From NCBI GenBank assembly GCA_027082775.1, contig JALWUI010000145.1, forward strand, positions 1-38,300: 38,300 nucleotides of DNA. The letters are read 5' to 3'. Position numbers and translations under genes: made by a program. This DNA comes from Candidatus Kapaibacterium sp. Lineage in GTDB: Bacteria; Bacteroidota; Ignavibacteria; Kapaibacteriales; WFXC01. Shown piece after piece: positions 8,476-16,752 of the stretch. The number at the start of each line of letters is the position of its first letter. Position 1 is the stretch's first letter. The notes under the pieces are model-generated. The model was not told the origin of the DNA. It was given only the letters and a program-made list of their open reading frames with translations, and ran no database searches.

Positions 8476-9510
8476 TTACAACTGCAACGCCGAAGAATTT
8501 TCCAGAAACAGGGTCATCAAAGCAATGGCTGCTTCAATGTCTTCTTGATGCGCTGTTTCCACGGCACTGTGGGTGTAGCGAGTTGGGATCGAAATAGTAC
8601 AAACTGGAATCCCTTCCCGACTGCGCTGCATACCACCGGCATCCGTTCCACCGCGGGGCAACACTTCCATCTGGTAAGGAATGTTGTTTTCCTCCGCCAG
8701 TTGGCGGAAGAAATGCACCAGCCGCTGATCAGAGATCGAATAGGAATCCAGCACTTTAATAGCAACGCCTTCACCCAGCCGCGTGCAATAATCTTTTTCC
8801 TCCATCCCGGGAATATCCGCCGCAATGGTAATATCGATCGCTATCCCAATGTCAGGTTCCAGTCCAAAGGCAGCCGTTTGCGCGCCCCGTAGTCCTACTT
8901 CTTCCTGAACAGTCGCTACCGCATAAATATCATCTTCGGACGCCTGAAAACGCCGGAATGCTTCGATCATCACATACAAACCGACACGATCATCTAAGGT
9001 TTTGGAAGTCACACACTGCCCTAAGGGGATAAACTCCCGCTCCAGCGTAATCATATCCCCAACCTGCACCAACTGCCGCACTTCTTCACCGGGCAAGCCG
9101 ACATCGATAAACAAATCAGACAGGGGGATCACTTTATTGCGCTCCTCCGGTGTCGTAAGATGCGTCGGCTTAATGCCAATCACGCCATCCAGCACTTCCC
9201 GGCCATAGACTTTCACCCGCTGAGCAACTAAGGTACGCGGATCGAATCCACCAACGGGATGGAAATAAATAAACCCCTCTTTGGAAATGTAGCGTACCAC
9301 AAATCCAATCTCGTCCATATGGGCGGCAATCATAATGGTGCGAGGACTGGGACCACTGCCTTTCCGAACAGCGAACAGATTCCCCATCTGGTCTTCGAAA
9401 AAGTCCTCTGCATACGCACTCAGCTCCTGGCGAATCAACTGCCGCATCTGCTCTTCCCGTCCCGGAATGCCGGGAGTGCGGCATAATCTGGCTAACAATT
9501 CCAAAGACAT
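8476..9510 (-). CDS. M42 family metallopeptidase (glutamyl aminopeptidase/endoglucanase-like)
   Basis: MSLELLARLCRTPGIPGREEQMRQLI..., IAAHMDEIGFVVRYI, TLDDRVGLYVMIEAF, TVQEEVGLRGAQTAAF, PRGGTDAGGMQ, IPTRYTHSAVE. Confidence 0.93.
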   Translation of the reverse strand: MSLELLARLCRTPGIPGREEQMRQLIRQELSAYAEDFFEDQMGNLFAVRKGSGPSPRTIMIAAHMDEIGFVVRYISKEGFIYFHPVGGFDPRTLVAQRVKVYGREVLDGVIGIKPTHLTTPEERNKVIPLSDLFIDVGLPGEEVRQLVQVGDMITLEREFIPLGQCVTSKTLDDRVGLYVMIEAFRRFQASEDDIYAVATVQEEVGLRGAQTAAFGLEPDIGIAIDITIAADIPGMEEKDYCTRLGEGVAIKVLDSYSISDQRLVHFFRQLAEENNIPYQMEVLPRGGTDAGGMQRSREGIPVCTISIPTRYTHSAVETAHQEDIEAAIALMTLFLENSSALQL

Positions 9511-9526
9511 TGTGCACAATCCAGAT

Positions 9527-10060
9527 TTATGATACAGCGAATTTTTCCAGTTCAGCAGCGGTAAAGAGTGCTCGCAGGCGCAAATGCGCCTTTCCAAGAT
9601 GCTCAATCGCCACCGCTCCACCCCGGTTGATAACGCACAGCACCACTTCGACCGATGCGCCTGCTTCTCGAAGTGCCGAAACACTTTCCACCACCTGGCC
9701 CCCGGTGGTCACAACATCCTCCAGCACAACGACGTTTTTGCCTGCCACTGCCGCTCCTTCGGCGATGCGCTGCGTTCCATACGGCTTTGGCTGCTTTCGC
9801 ACAAATGCAGCCGGGATGCCGGTATACAGCGACAGCGCCGTCGCCAAAGGGATCCCTCCCATTTCCAGTCCAGCAATAACTTCCGCTCCTGCGGGCAGGA
9901 GTGCCGCCAGATGTTCGGCAATCGCTGCTAACAACACGGGCTGGCTTTCAAACTGATACTTGTCAAAATATTCCCGGCTGATTTGACCCGAACGCAGTTT
10001 GAATTGGCCAGTCAAATGCGCAACACGATAAATGGCGCGTGCTAAATCCGTTCGGTGCAT
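9527..10060 (-). CDS. pyrE: Orotate phosphoribosyltransferase
   Basis: MHRTDLARAIYRVAHLTGQFKLRSGQISREYFDKYQFES, PRPP motif VVVLEDVVTTGGQVVES. The start at 10060 is preferred because the putative promoter lies at 10096-10103. Confidence 0.92.
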   Translation of the reverse strand: MHRTDLARAIYRVAHLTGQFKLRSGQISREYFDKYQFESQPVLLAAIAEHLAALLPAGAEVIAGLEMGGIPLATALSLYTGIPAAFVRKQPKPYGTQRIAEGAAVAGKNVVVLEDVVTTGGQVVESVSALREAGASVEVVLCVINRGGAVAIEHLGKAHLRLRALFTAAELEKFAVS

Positions 10061-10095
10061 CGAATCCTCAGCGGCTTCCTTCGTTTCCAAAACTG

Positions 10096-10103
10096 CAAAT
10101 ATA
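10096..10103 (-). promoter_or_regulatory. Bacteroidota-type -7 element (TATATTTG) upstream of pyrE
   Basis: CAAATATA on + strand = TATATTTG on -, matching TAnnTTTG; located in the divergent pyrE/xth gap. Confidence 0.5.
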
Positions 10104-10121
10104 CAGTTTTCCTCTTCGATC

Positions 10122-10129
10122 TACGTTTG
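10122..10129 (+). promoter_or_regulatory. Bacteroidota-type -7 element (TACGTTTG) upstream of xth
   Basis: TACGTTTG matches TAnnTTTG, 15 nt upstream of the first xth ATG candidate. Confidence 0.45.
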
Positions 10130-10143
10130 CGTGCTTCGGTGAG

Positions 10144-10971
10144 ATGAAGGGAACACAGCGCAAAATGAAAATTTGCACGTACAACGTAAACTCTATTCGC
10201 GCACGCTCCGAGCTGGTAACGCGATGGTTAGAAAAACGCAACGCCGATCTGGACGTCCTCTGTTTGCAGGAACTGAAAGTAGTCGATGAACTTTTCCCTC
10301 ATTCTCTGTTCCAGCCGGCTGGTTACCACTGCTACCCGTTCGGTCAGAAAACGTACAACGGGGTTGCCATCTGTACCCGACATTCTTTAACGACCGTTCA
10401 CTATGGGTTTGGAGACCCCCGGTGGGATGAGCAAAAACGGTTAATGTGGGGTGCAACCGAAATGGTCACCATCGTCAATGTGTACGCACCACACGGCGAC
10501 GTTCGAGGAACGGAAAAATACTTCTACAAACTCCGATGGTATGAGCGATTTCGGGACTTTTTGAACACCACCTTCAATCCGGATCAACCGCTGGTCGTCG
10601 TCGGTGACTTCAATGTTGCTCTGGAGGACAAAGATGTGTATGATCCGGAGGCGCTTCGAGACACTATTGGCACAATGCCAGAAGAGCGAGAAGCGCTGCG
10701 CTCCATTCTGGAGTGGGGCTTGACCGACACTTTCCGTTTTCTTTATCCCGATCAACAGCAATTCACCTGGTGGGATTACATTGGCGGCGCGATCTGGAAG
10801 AATGCAGGGATGCGAATCGACTACATCTTCTGCACCCGACCGCTGCTGCCCGCCCTCCAGGACGTTGAGGTGGATTTATGGGCACGGCGGCGGCGCAAGC
10901 CAACGCCGTCAGACCACGCCCCGGTGATTGCAACTTTTGACTTATCACAAATAAAGATGGAGAAGCCATAA
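10144..10971 (+). CDS. xth: Exodeoxyribonuclease III (Xth/ExoA family AP endonuclease)
   Basis: MKICTYNVNSIRARSELVTRWL, LCLQELKV, GDFNVALEDKDVYDP, WWDYIGG, RIDYIFCT, SDHAPVIATFDL. Start 10144 or 10165. Confidence 0.92.
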   Translation: MKGTQRKMKICTYNVNSIRARSELVTRWLEKRNADLDVLCLQELKVVDELFPHSLFQPAGYHCYPFGQKTYNGVAICTRHSLTTVHYGFGDPRWDEQKRLMWGATEMVTIVNVYAPHGDVRGTEKYFYKLRWYERFRDFLNTTFNPDQPLVVVGDFNVALEDKDVYDPEALRDTIGTMPEEREALRSILEWGLTDTFRFLYPDQQQFTWWDYIGGAIWKNAGMRIDYIFCTRPLLPALQDVEVDLWARRRRKPTPSDHAPVIATFDLSQIKMEKP

Positions 10972-12404
10972 TGCGGCAATGCTACTTCTGGATAATCGCA
11001 GCATTCTTTGTTGTATTCCCGGCAACCGGATGGTCTCAACCGCCGTCCGCAGTGTACCGGTGGGAAACAGCGCATATCTTCCAGCCGGCAGCGCCATTAA
11101 GTGTCTATCAGCAGCGGCGGCAGCGCTTGCTGGAGCAACTGCCCGATTCCGCTTTTGCCCTTGTGTTCTCTGCCGACATCCGCAATCGTCAGAACGATGT
11201 CGATTACGAATACCGACAGAACAGCAATATGCTCTATCTGACCGGCATTCCGCAGCCCAATGTCACGCTCCTGCTGGTGCCTGGCGGTATTGTTATTGAC
11301 ACGGCGAGCAACTTGCGGGTCTCTGCCGTTGTCTTTGCGCCCCCCCGCAAGCCGCACGCAGAGTTATGGACAGGTGTCAGGCTGGGTCCGGAGGAAATCT
11401 CGGAGATCTATGGGATTCCAGCCCTGCCGGACTCCCTGTACAGTCCTGTGATTCGGCGACTACTGCAAGAACGCACGGCAGTATACCTTGATAAATCGCC
11501 AACGCCCTTTCTAAATGATCCTCTGTTTCAGCGCCGCATTTACCTGCGACGGGAGTGGCGGAAAATTCTGAAAAAGCGGTATCCCCATATCCGCCTTCGT
11601 TCCCTCCATCCGCTGCTGGCAGCAATGCGGCAAATCAAGGATTCTGTGGAAATTGCGCTGCTCCGACGTGCCGTTGCGATCACAATCGAAGGACACCGGG
11701 CAGCAATGCGAGCTGCTGCTCCCGGCATTTACGAATACCAACTGGAAAACGTGATGGAATGCACGTTCCGCGACCTGGGTGCGGAAGCGGTGGGATATCC
11801 TTCGATCGTGGGGTCTGGGCCCAACACCTGCATCCTGCACTACAGCACCAACCGTCGCAAAACACAGGACGGCGATCTGGTGTTAATGGACTGTGGCGCA
11901 GAGTATCGGGGCTATACGGCAGACATCACCCGTACCTTTCCGGTGAATGGCAGGTTCTCGCCAGCGCAGCGGGCACTCTATCAGTTAGTCGTTCGTGCCC
12001 AGGATTCTGCTTTTGCCCACTGCCAGCCGGGTAAGCCTTTTTCCGCTCCGCACGAAGCCGCACGGCGGGTTATCACGCAGGGACTTTTAGACCTGGGCAT
12101 CATCACCGATCCAGAGCAGGTTCGGTGGTATTTCCCTCACTATACCTCGCACTTCCTGGGACTGGACGTCCACGATGTGAGCACTTCACGAACTCTGCAA
12201 CCCGGAATGGTCATCACGGTCGAGCCCGGCATCTATATTCCCGAAGGTAGCCCGTGTGATCCGAAATGGTGGAACATCGGCATCCGCATTGAGGAGGACG
12301 TCCTGATTACCGAATCTGGCTACGAAATCCTTTCTGCTGGCTTAGAGCGGACCGTCGAAGAAATCGAAACACTGATGAGCAAAGAGGCAAAAAACACCGA
12401 TTAA
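10971..12404 (+). CDS. Secreted Xaa-Pro aminopeptidase (M24B)
   Basis: Signal peptide, aminopeptidase P N-terminal domain (RRQRLLEQLPDSAFALVFSADIRNRQNDVDYEYRQNSNMLYLTGI), M24 motifs LMDCGAEYRGYTADITRTFPVNG, PHYTSHFLGLDVHDV, VITVEPGIYI. Confidence 0.9.
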   Translation: MRQCYFWIIAAFFVVFPATGWSQPPSAVYRWETAHIFQPAAPLSVYQQRRQRLLEQLPDSAFALVFSADIRNRQNDVDYEYRQNSNMLYLTGIPQPNVTLLLVPGGIVIDTASNLRVSAVVFAPPRKPHAELWTGVRLGPEEISEIYGIPALPDSLYSPVIRRLLQERTAVYLDKSPTPFLNDPLFQRRIYLRREWRKILKKRYPHIRLRSLHPLLAAMRQIKDSVEIALLRRAVAITIEGHRAAMRAAAPGIYEYQLENVMECTFRDLGAEAVGYPSIVGSGPNTCILHYSTNRRKTQDGDLVLMDCGAEYRGYTADITRTFPVNGRFSPAQRALYQLVVRAQDSAFAHCQPGKPFSAPHEAARRVITQGLLDLGIITDPEQVRWYFPHYTSHFLGLDVHDVSTSRTLQPGMVITVEPGIYIPEGSPCDPKWWNIGIRIEEDVLITESGYEILSAGLERTVEEIETLMSKEAKNTD

Positions 12405-12419
12405 TCCTGCAAATTGCTG

Positions 12420-12427
12420 TAATTTTG
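12420..12427 (+). promoter_or_regulatory. -7 element TAATTTTG upstream of T9SS cargo gene
   Basis: Matches TAnnTTTG, 20 nt before the ATG at 12447. Confidence 0.4.
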
Positions 12428-12446
12428 CAGTCCTGTTCACAAAGCA

Positions 12447-13328
12447 ATGGATACAATGATGCAGAAATGGTGGTTTTTCATAAGCCTATGGCTGCTCACC
12501 ACGCCGTTTATAGCAGCGCAGATCTATAGTGCATCGGTATGCATCGAAAATCCCCGCATCGAAGCAGGGTATTTGAAGTTTGACATTACAGTGCAAAACA
12601 CTGGCATTCAACCCCTGTATCTGGCAGAGTGTGACTTTGTATGGAAATTCAACCAGCAGTATTTCCAGCCTGTTGGCGGACTGGTATTTCGCGTGCAAAA
12701 AGCAGAACGGTATGCGGAGTATCACTTTCTGCCGGAGAACCCACAATACAACATCTTAGCACTGGCAATTTCCGCTCCAACGCCGGCTGGTTCTCAGGAT
12801 CTGGGCGATTTGATCCCCCCCATTCCGCCCCGTGGCAGTTCTATCATTGGCACAGCGGTTGTCGGACCCATCTCCGATGTTACGGGGAAAGCCGGGCTGC
12901 AGTGGAGCACCATTGAACCATTCCAGACGCTGCTTTCCACCTTCCGTGAAGATCAGCCCGACCAGATCGAGTTTATCCAGGATGATGCCTTAGAACCCTG
13001 CCCTATTCCGGAGATTCGGTTGGAAGGCGGTGGTGGAAGAGGAAATGAAGCAATACAGCCGAGCATCAAAGTTTCTCCGAACCCGGTCACCGGTCGCTTC
13101 AAAATTGAAACTCCCAAAGAAATGGAACTGACTTTTACGGGTCCCTTCACCGTGTATCTGTACTCCCTCAAAGGGGGCGAAGTACACCGGTGGGAAAATC
13201 AGGAAACCAACGGGCTGGGAGAAATCCATTTAAACTTACCTCCCACCGTTGCAACGGGAACGTATTTGCTGGAGCTGTGGAAAGACAACAAGCTCATCGG
13301 ATCGGTCCCGATCGTGGTCAAACGTTGA
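12447..13328 (+). CDS. Secreted protein with T9SS type A-like C-terminal sorting domain
   Basis: Signal peptide (FFISLWLLTTPFIAAQ); C-terminal IKVSPNPVTGRFKIETP...GTYLLELWKDNKLIGSVPIVVKR is characteristic of the T9SS CTD. Confidence 0.8.
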   Translation: MDTMMQKWWFFISLWLLTTPFIAAQIYSASVCIENPRIEAGYLKFDITVQNTGIQPLYLAECDFVWKFNQQYFQPVGGLVFRVQKAERYAEYHFLPENPQYNILALAISAPTPAGSQDLGDLIPPIPPRGSSIIGTAVVGPISDVTGKAGLQWSTIEPFQTLLSTFREDQPDQIEFIQDDALEPCPIPEIRLEGGGGRGNEAIQPSIKVSPNPVTGRFKIETPKEMELTFTGPFTVYLYSLKGGEVHRWENQETNGLGEIHLNLPPTVATGTYLLELWKDNKLIGSVPIVVKR

Positions 13329-13329
13329 T

Positions 13330-13614
13330 ATGGAAGCGCTGAAGGCAGTAACAATCCGGGTTTACGGTCGAGTGCAGGGCGTTGGCTTCCGTTACTTCAT
13401 TCTGCGCAATGCTCGAGCGCTGGGTCTGCGTGGCTATGTTCGCAATGAGCCCTCTGGCAACGAAGTGTTTATCTACGCCGAAGGTGAACCGGAAGCAATT
13501 GATCGGCTGATCGCCCTTGCCCGCAAAGGACCACTGGCAGCAAGAGTTGATCGAGTAGAAATCGACGAAGTTCCTCCATCTCACCAGTGGCAGGATTTCC
13601 AGGTGGTGTTCTGA
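13330..13614 (+). CDS. acyP: Acylphosphatase
   Basis: VTIRVYGRVQGVGFRYFILRNARALGLRGYVRNEPSGNEVFIYAEGEPEAIDRLI: acylphosphatase signature GRVQGVGFR. Confidence 0.95.
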   Translation: MEALKAVTIRVYGRVQGVGFRYFILRNARALGLRGYVRNEPSGNEVFIYAEGEPEAIDRLIALARKGPLAARVDRVEIDEVPPSHQWQDFQVVF

Positions 13615-13673
13615 GAATTTGCGCAGGACGCTAAACGAGGACTCCGGCACTGGCAACAGTAAACGAAGTAGCG

Positions 13674-13701
13674 AATCTCCCATTCGTTGATCGATGGGAT
13701 T
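13674..13701. terminator. Weak hairpin between convergent acyP and MGMT-like gene
   Basis: AATC(T)CCCAT / ATGGGATT imperfect stem in the convergent intergenic space; no strong T-tract. Confidence 0.25.
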
Positions 13702-13727
13702 TGAAAAGCGGAACGTTGTAGCAGATG

Positions 13728-14117
13728 CTACCGGTCAATGTCTCTTTTGAACTGGCAAGGGGACAAAGGCGGTGGGATCCACAAATGTCGCTCCAGATCG
13801 ACTCGATTTTCCTCGATAAACCGCACACCTTCCCGGCGCAGCATCGTTTCCATCCACGCTGGCGTCGGGAAATACCGCCGTCCAGACAATTCCCCCCGTC
13901 GGTTCACTACCCGGTGACACGGCAAATCCCATCGTTGCTGTCGGGCTAAGGCGTTGAGTGCATACCCGACCATCCGGGCAGCAGAGCCGACGCCCAGCGC
14001 GCGAGCAATATGCCCGTACGTTGTGACCCTGCCCCGCGGAATTTGGGCCACAATTGCGTACACACGATGGAAGAAATCGGATTTTTTTATCAATTCCGCT
14101 TGCTCTTGCTGCTCCAT
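13728..14117 (-). CDS. MGMT / alkyltransferase family protein (short, DNA-binding domain only)
   Basis: FFHRVYAIVAQIPRGRVTTYGHIARALGVGSAARMVGYALNA...LPCHRVVNRRGELSG; PCHRV active-site motif retained. Confidence 0.87.
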   Translation of the reverse strand: MEQQEQAELIKKSDFFHRVYAIVAQIPRGRVTTYGHIARALGVGSAARMVGYALNALARQQRWDLPCHRVVNRRGELSGRRYFPTPAWMETMLRREGVRFIEENRVDLERHLWIPPPLSPCQFKRDIDR

Positions 14118-14282
14118 TATCGCTGCTTTGTCAATATTTACTCCAGTGCCTCAGGACATTCTCCGTTCAATCAGCCTATCCAGAAATTTCCACCTTTCAC
14201 CCCATTGATGCAACGGGACGTAGCGTCTATCTGCTGCCCTCCTCCCATTGGACACCGTTCGAGCAGTCCATTGCGCAGCCTC

Positions 14283-16577
14283 TCAACGCGCATTTTCTTC
14301 CGGCGACGCCGTTGTCTTATCTGCCACCGGCTGTGCAGGTAACGCTACGGTAAAGCAACTTCCCCTGCCTTCTTCGCTTTCAACGGCGATCCGACCGCCG
14401 CAAAGGGTCACCAGCTTATGGGCAATTGCCAATCCCAGCCCCGTCCCCTCAATAAGCTGCGCATTACGGGCACGATGGAACGGCTGAAAGATGTAGGGTA
14501 ATTCTGACTTCGGAATGCCAATCCCCTGATCACAGACCGTCAAGGTCAAAACATCGTCGGCATATTGCAGGGTTATCCTCACCTCCGTGCCGGGAGGAGA
14601 ATACTTCAGAGCGTTGGAAATAAGATTCTGGGCAACGTGACGGAGCACGATTTTATCTAACTTCAGAACAGGAAACGGTTCAGGCTGCAACTGGATGTGG
14701 ATGATATGATCCGAATGACTGGCAGTAAAGTTGCGGACAATATCTTTCACCACCTGAGCAGCTTCTATGGGCTCCAGCAGCGGTTGGTACTTACCAGTTT
14801 CTACTTTCCCCAAGTGGATAATCTCTTCCAGCAACTCGTTGAGATTCTTACTCAAGTTCAAAATATTTTCCAGATGTTTCTGCCGATCTGCTGGTGAGAG
14901 TCGATCGAAGTAGCGTAAAAGCAGCTCTGCACTGGAAATAATCCCCGTTAGCGGGGTTCGGAACTCGTGGGAAACCAGCGAAATAAATCGCGATTTCATC
15001 ACATTGAGCTCCTGCTCTTTGAGCAGTGCTGTTTTCAAACGGTCCAGCGCTGTTTCCAGCTCCGCTGTCCGCTCCTCCACTTTTTCTTCCAGTGCCTGGT
15101 TCAACCGCCGAAGTTCGCGTTCCAGCGCTTTCTGCTGGCTAATATCGTAGAACACCACCTGGGATGCCGGTTTACCTTTCCACCGAACCGGCATTGCCAT
15201 AACGATGACTTCAAAAGCAGAACCGTCAGCACGCAGGAATTTTTCCTCTATTGCTGGAGCAACCTGGTACTTGTGATAAACATTTTCGATCCGTTTGTGA
15301 GCTATCCTACGTGACTCTGGATGGATAAATTCATAGGGAGAACGTCCAATGGCATCCTCAGGATCTGAAAGTGCAAATGCTTTCGCTGCTGCCGGATTAC
15401 AATACACAATTCGACCTTCGCTATGAATCACTATCGGCACCGGCGAATGCTCCACCAGATTCCGAAACCGTTCTTCGCTCTCCTGTAATGCCTGCATCCG
15501 CTGCCGTTCTTCGGTAACATCCCGCAATACCAGGACCGTTCCGATCCGATGTTCAGGTTCCAATTCTATGGCAGTACTGTAAAGCGTATAAAAGTGCTCC
15601 CCGTCCGGAAAAGAGAGCCTCAATATCTTTTCACAGTCATAAACTCCCTCTGTCGTCGCCCGCTCCAGTGCCCGCTGCAACGGTTGCAATTGTTCCTCGC
15701 GCCAATGAGCCTTGCGCAATACCTCGGAAAGCCGCTGCCCGCGTAACGCATCTAAGGATTGTCCCAACAACCGTTCGGCAGCGTGGTTGATCAGCTCGAT
15801 TTTCTCACCGTCAAAGAGCACCAGCACCGGATCCTGGATAGCCTGCAGAATAGCTTCCAGCTCTCGATTGATACGTTCCAGTTCCCGTTGATATCCAATT
15901 TGCTCGGTAAGCTCCACTGCATACCCCACGACCCAGGAAACCTCCTCCTGCTCATCCAGAATGGGAAAGAAGGAGCGAAGGAAGTATCGGATCTGCCCAT
16001 CCGCTGTCGGAAACTCTTCTACCCACGACACAACCGCTCGGCTATGCAGTGCCTTCTGAAAATATCGTCGTCGTTGCTCAGCGATATGGAGCGGGCGCTG
16101 TCGCTCCCGCGCCCAATCGAAGTCTGTTTTCCCCAGGATCCACTGCCGAACCTCCGGATTCGGCACAGCAGTTGGGCTTACGTATCGATAGCGATGCTGC
16201 GGGTCAAAAACCACAATATCCAGCGGCAGCAGGTCGAAAATCCGACGAAAGAGGGTCAGTTCGGGCTCCGGGTAAGTTTGCACCTGATGCTGAGGAAAGA
16301 TCAGCCAGTGGTAATGGTGATCACTCTTAGCAATCACCGCATAACACTGGACACCAGAGGTCAGCGTAAAAGAGAGCATCGCTGGCGATCTCTGGTCCAG
16401 TTCTGCTAATATCTGGTCTATCCGATCTTGATCAGTTGGCAAGAGGAATTTTCGGAGATTGACCGCTTCGGAAAATTCCCACCATCGATGATCCCCATAA
16501 TACTCAACCTGACTTACCACCCCATCTGCATCGGTCAGCACTGCCACAGCTTGCAAGTTGCTGAGGATAATCTCCAT
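14283..16577 (-). CDS. Multi-PAS sensor histidine kinase
   Basis: Several PAS repeats, H box FISLVSHEFRTPLTGIISSAELL, N box LISNALKYSPPGTEVRI, G boxes DQGIGIPKSELPYIFQPFHRARNAQLIEGTGLGLAIAHKLV. Confidence 0.93.
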   Translation of the reverse strand: MEIILSNLQAVAVLTDADGVVSQVEYYGDHRWWEFSEAVNLRKFLLPTDQDRIDQILAELDQRSPAMLSFTLTSGVQCYAVIAKSDHHYHWLIFPQHQVQTYPEPELTLFRRIFDLLPLDIVVFDPQHRYRYVSPTAVPNPEVRQWILGKTDFDWARERQRPLHIAEQRRRYFQKALHSRAVVSWVEEFPTADGQIRYFLRSFFPILDEQEEVSWVVGYAVELTEQIGYQRELERINRELEAILQAIQDPVLVLFDGEKIELINHAAERLLGQSLDALRGQRLSEVLRKAHWREEQLQPLQRALERATTEGVYDCEKILRLSFPDGEHFYTLYSTAIELEPEHRIGTVLVLRDVTEERQRMQALQESEERFRNLVEHSPVPIVIHSEGRIVYCNPAAAKAFALSDPEDAIGRSPYEFIHPESRRIAHKRIENVYHKYQVAPAIEEKFLRADGSAFEVIVMAMPVRWKGKPASQVVFYDISQQKALERELRRLNQALEEKVEERTAELETALDRLKTALLKEQELNVMKSRFISLVSHEFRTPLTGIISSAELLLRYFDRLSPADRQKHLENILNLSKNLNELLEEIIHLGKVETGKYQPLLEPIEAAQVVKDIVRNFTASHSDHIIHIQLQPEPFPVLKLDKIVLRHVAQNLISNALKYSPPGTEVRITLQYADDVLTLTVCDQGIGIPKSELPYIFQPFHRARNAQLIEGTGLGLAIAHKLVTLCGGRIAVESEEGRGSCFTVALPAQPVADKTTASPEENAR

Positions 16578-16592
16578 ACACTAATGCCCAAT

Positions 16593-16600
16593 TAAATATA
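16593..16600 (-). promoter_or_regulatory. Near-consensus -7 element (TATATTTA) upstream of the histidine kinase
   Basis: 7 of 8 matches to TAnnTTTG, 16 nt before the start codon. Confidence 0.3.
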
Positions 16601-16752
16601 CTGCTCAGGGCTGCACCCAGAGGAATGGTTAGGAACGAACCAAGCAGTTCTGAATTTCGTGTGTTCCAGACTCCATCGTACCACTCTGCAACAAATCACC
16701 TGAATAACCGTATTTGTGCCCTGTTTTCGTTTCACAAAAATAGAAAGGACTG

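Noticed and set aside
14118-14282. Possible small gene in the spacer between the MGMT-like gene and the histidine kinase
   Set aside because: Plus-strand ORFs here run into the antisense of flanking genes and show no domain; no convincing RNA structure noticed.
15759-16409. 216-aa plus-strand ORF
   Set aside because: Antisense shadow of the PAS region of the histidine kinase.
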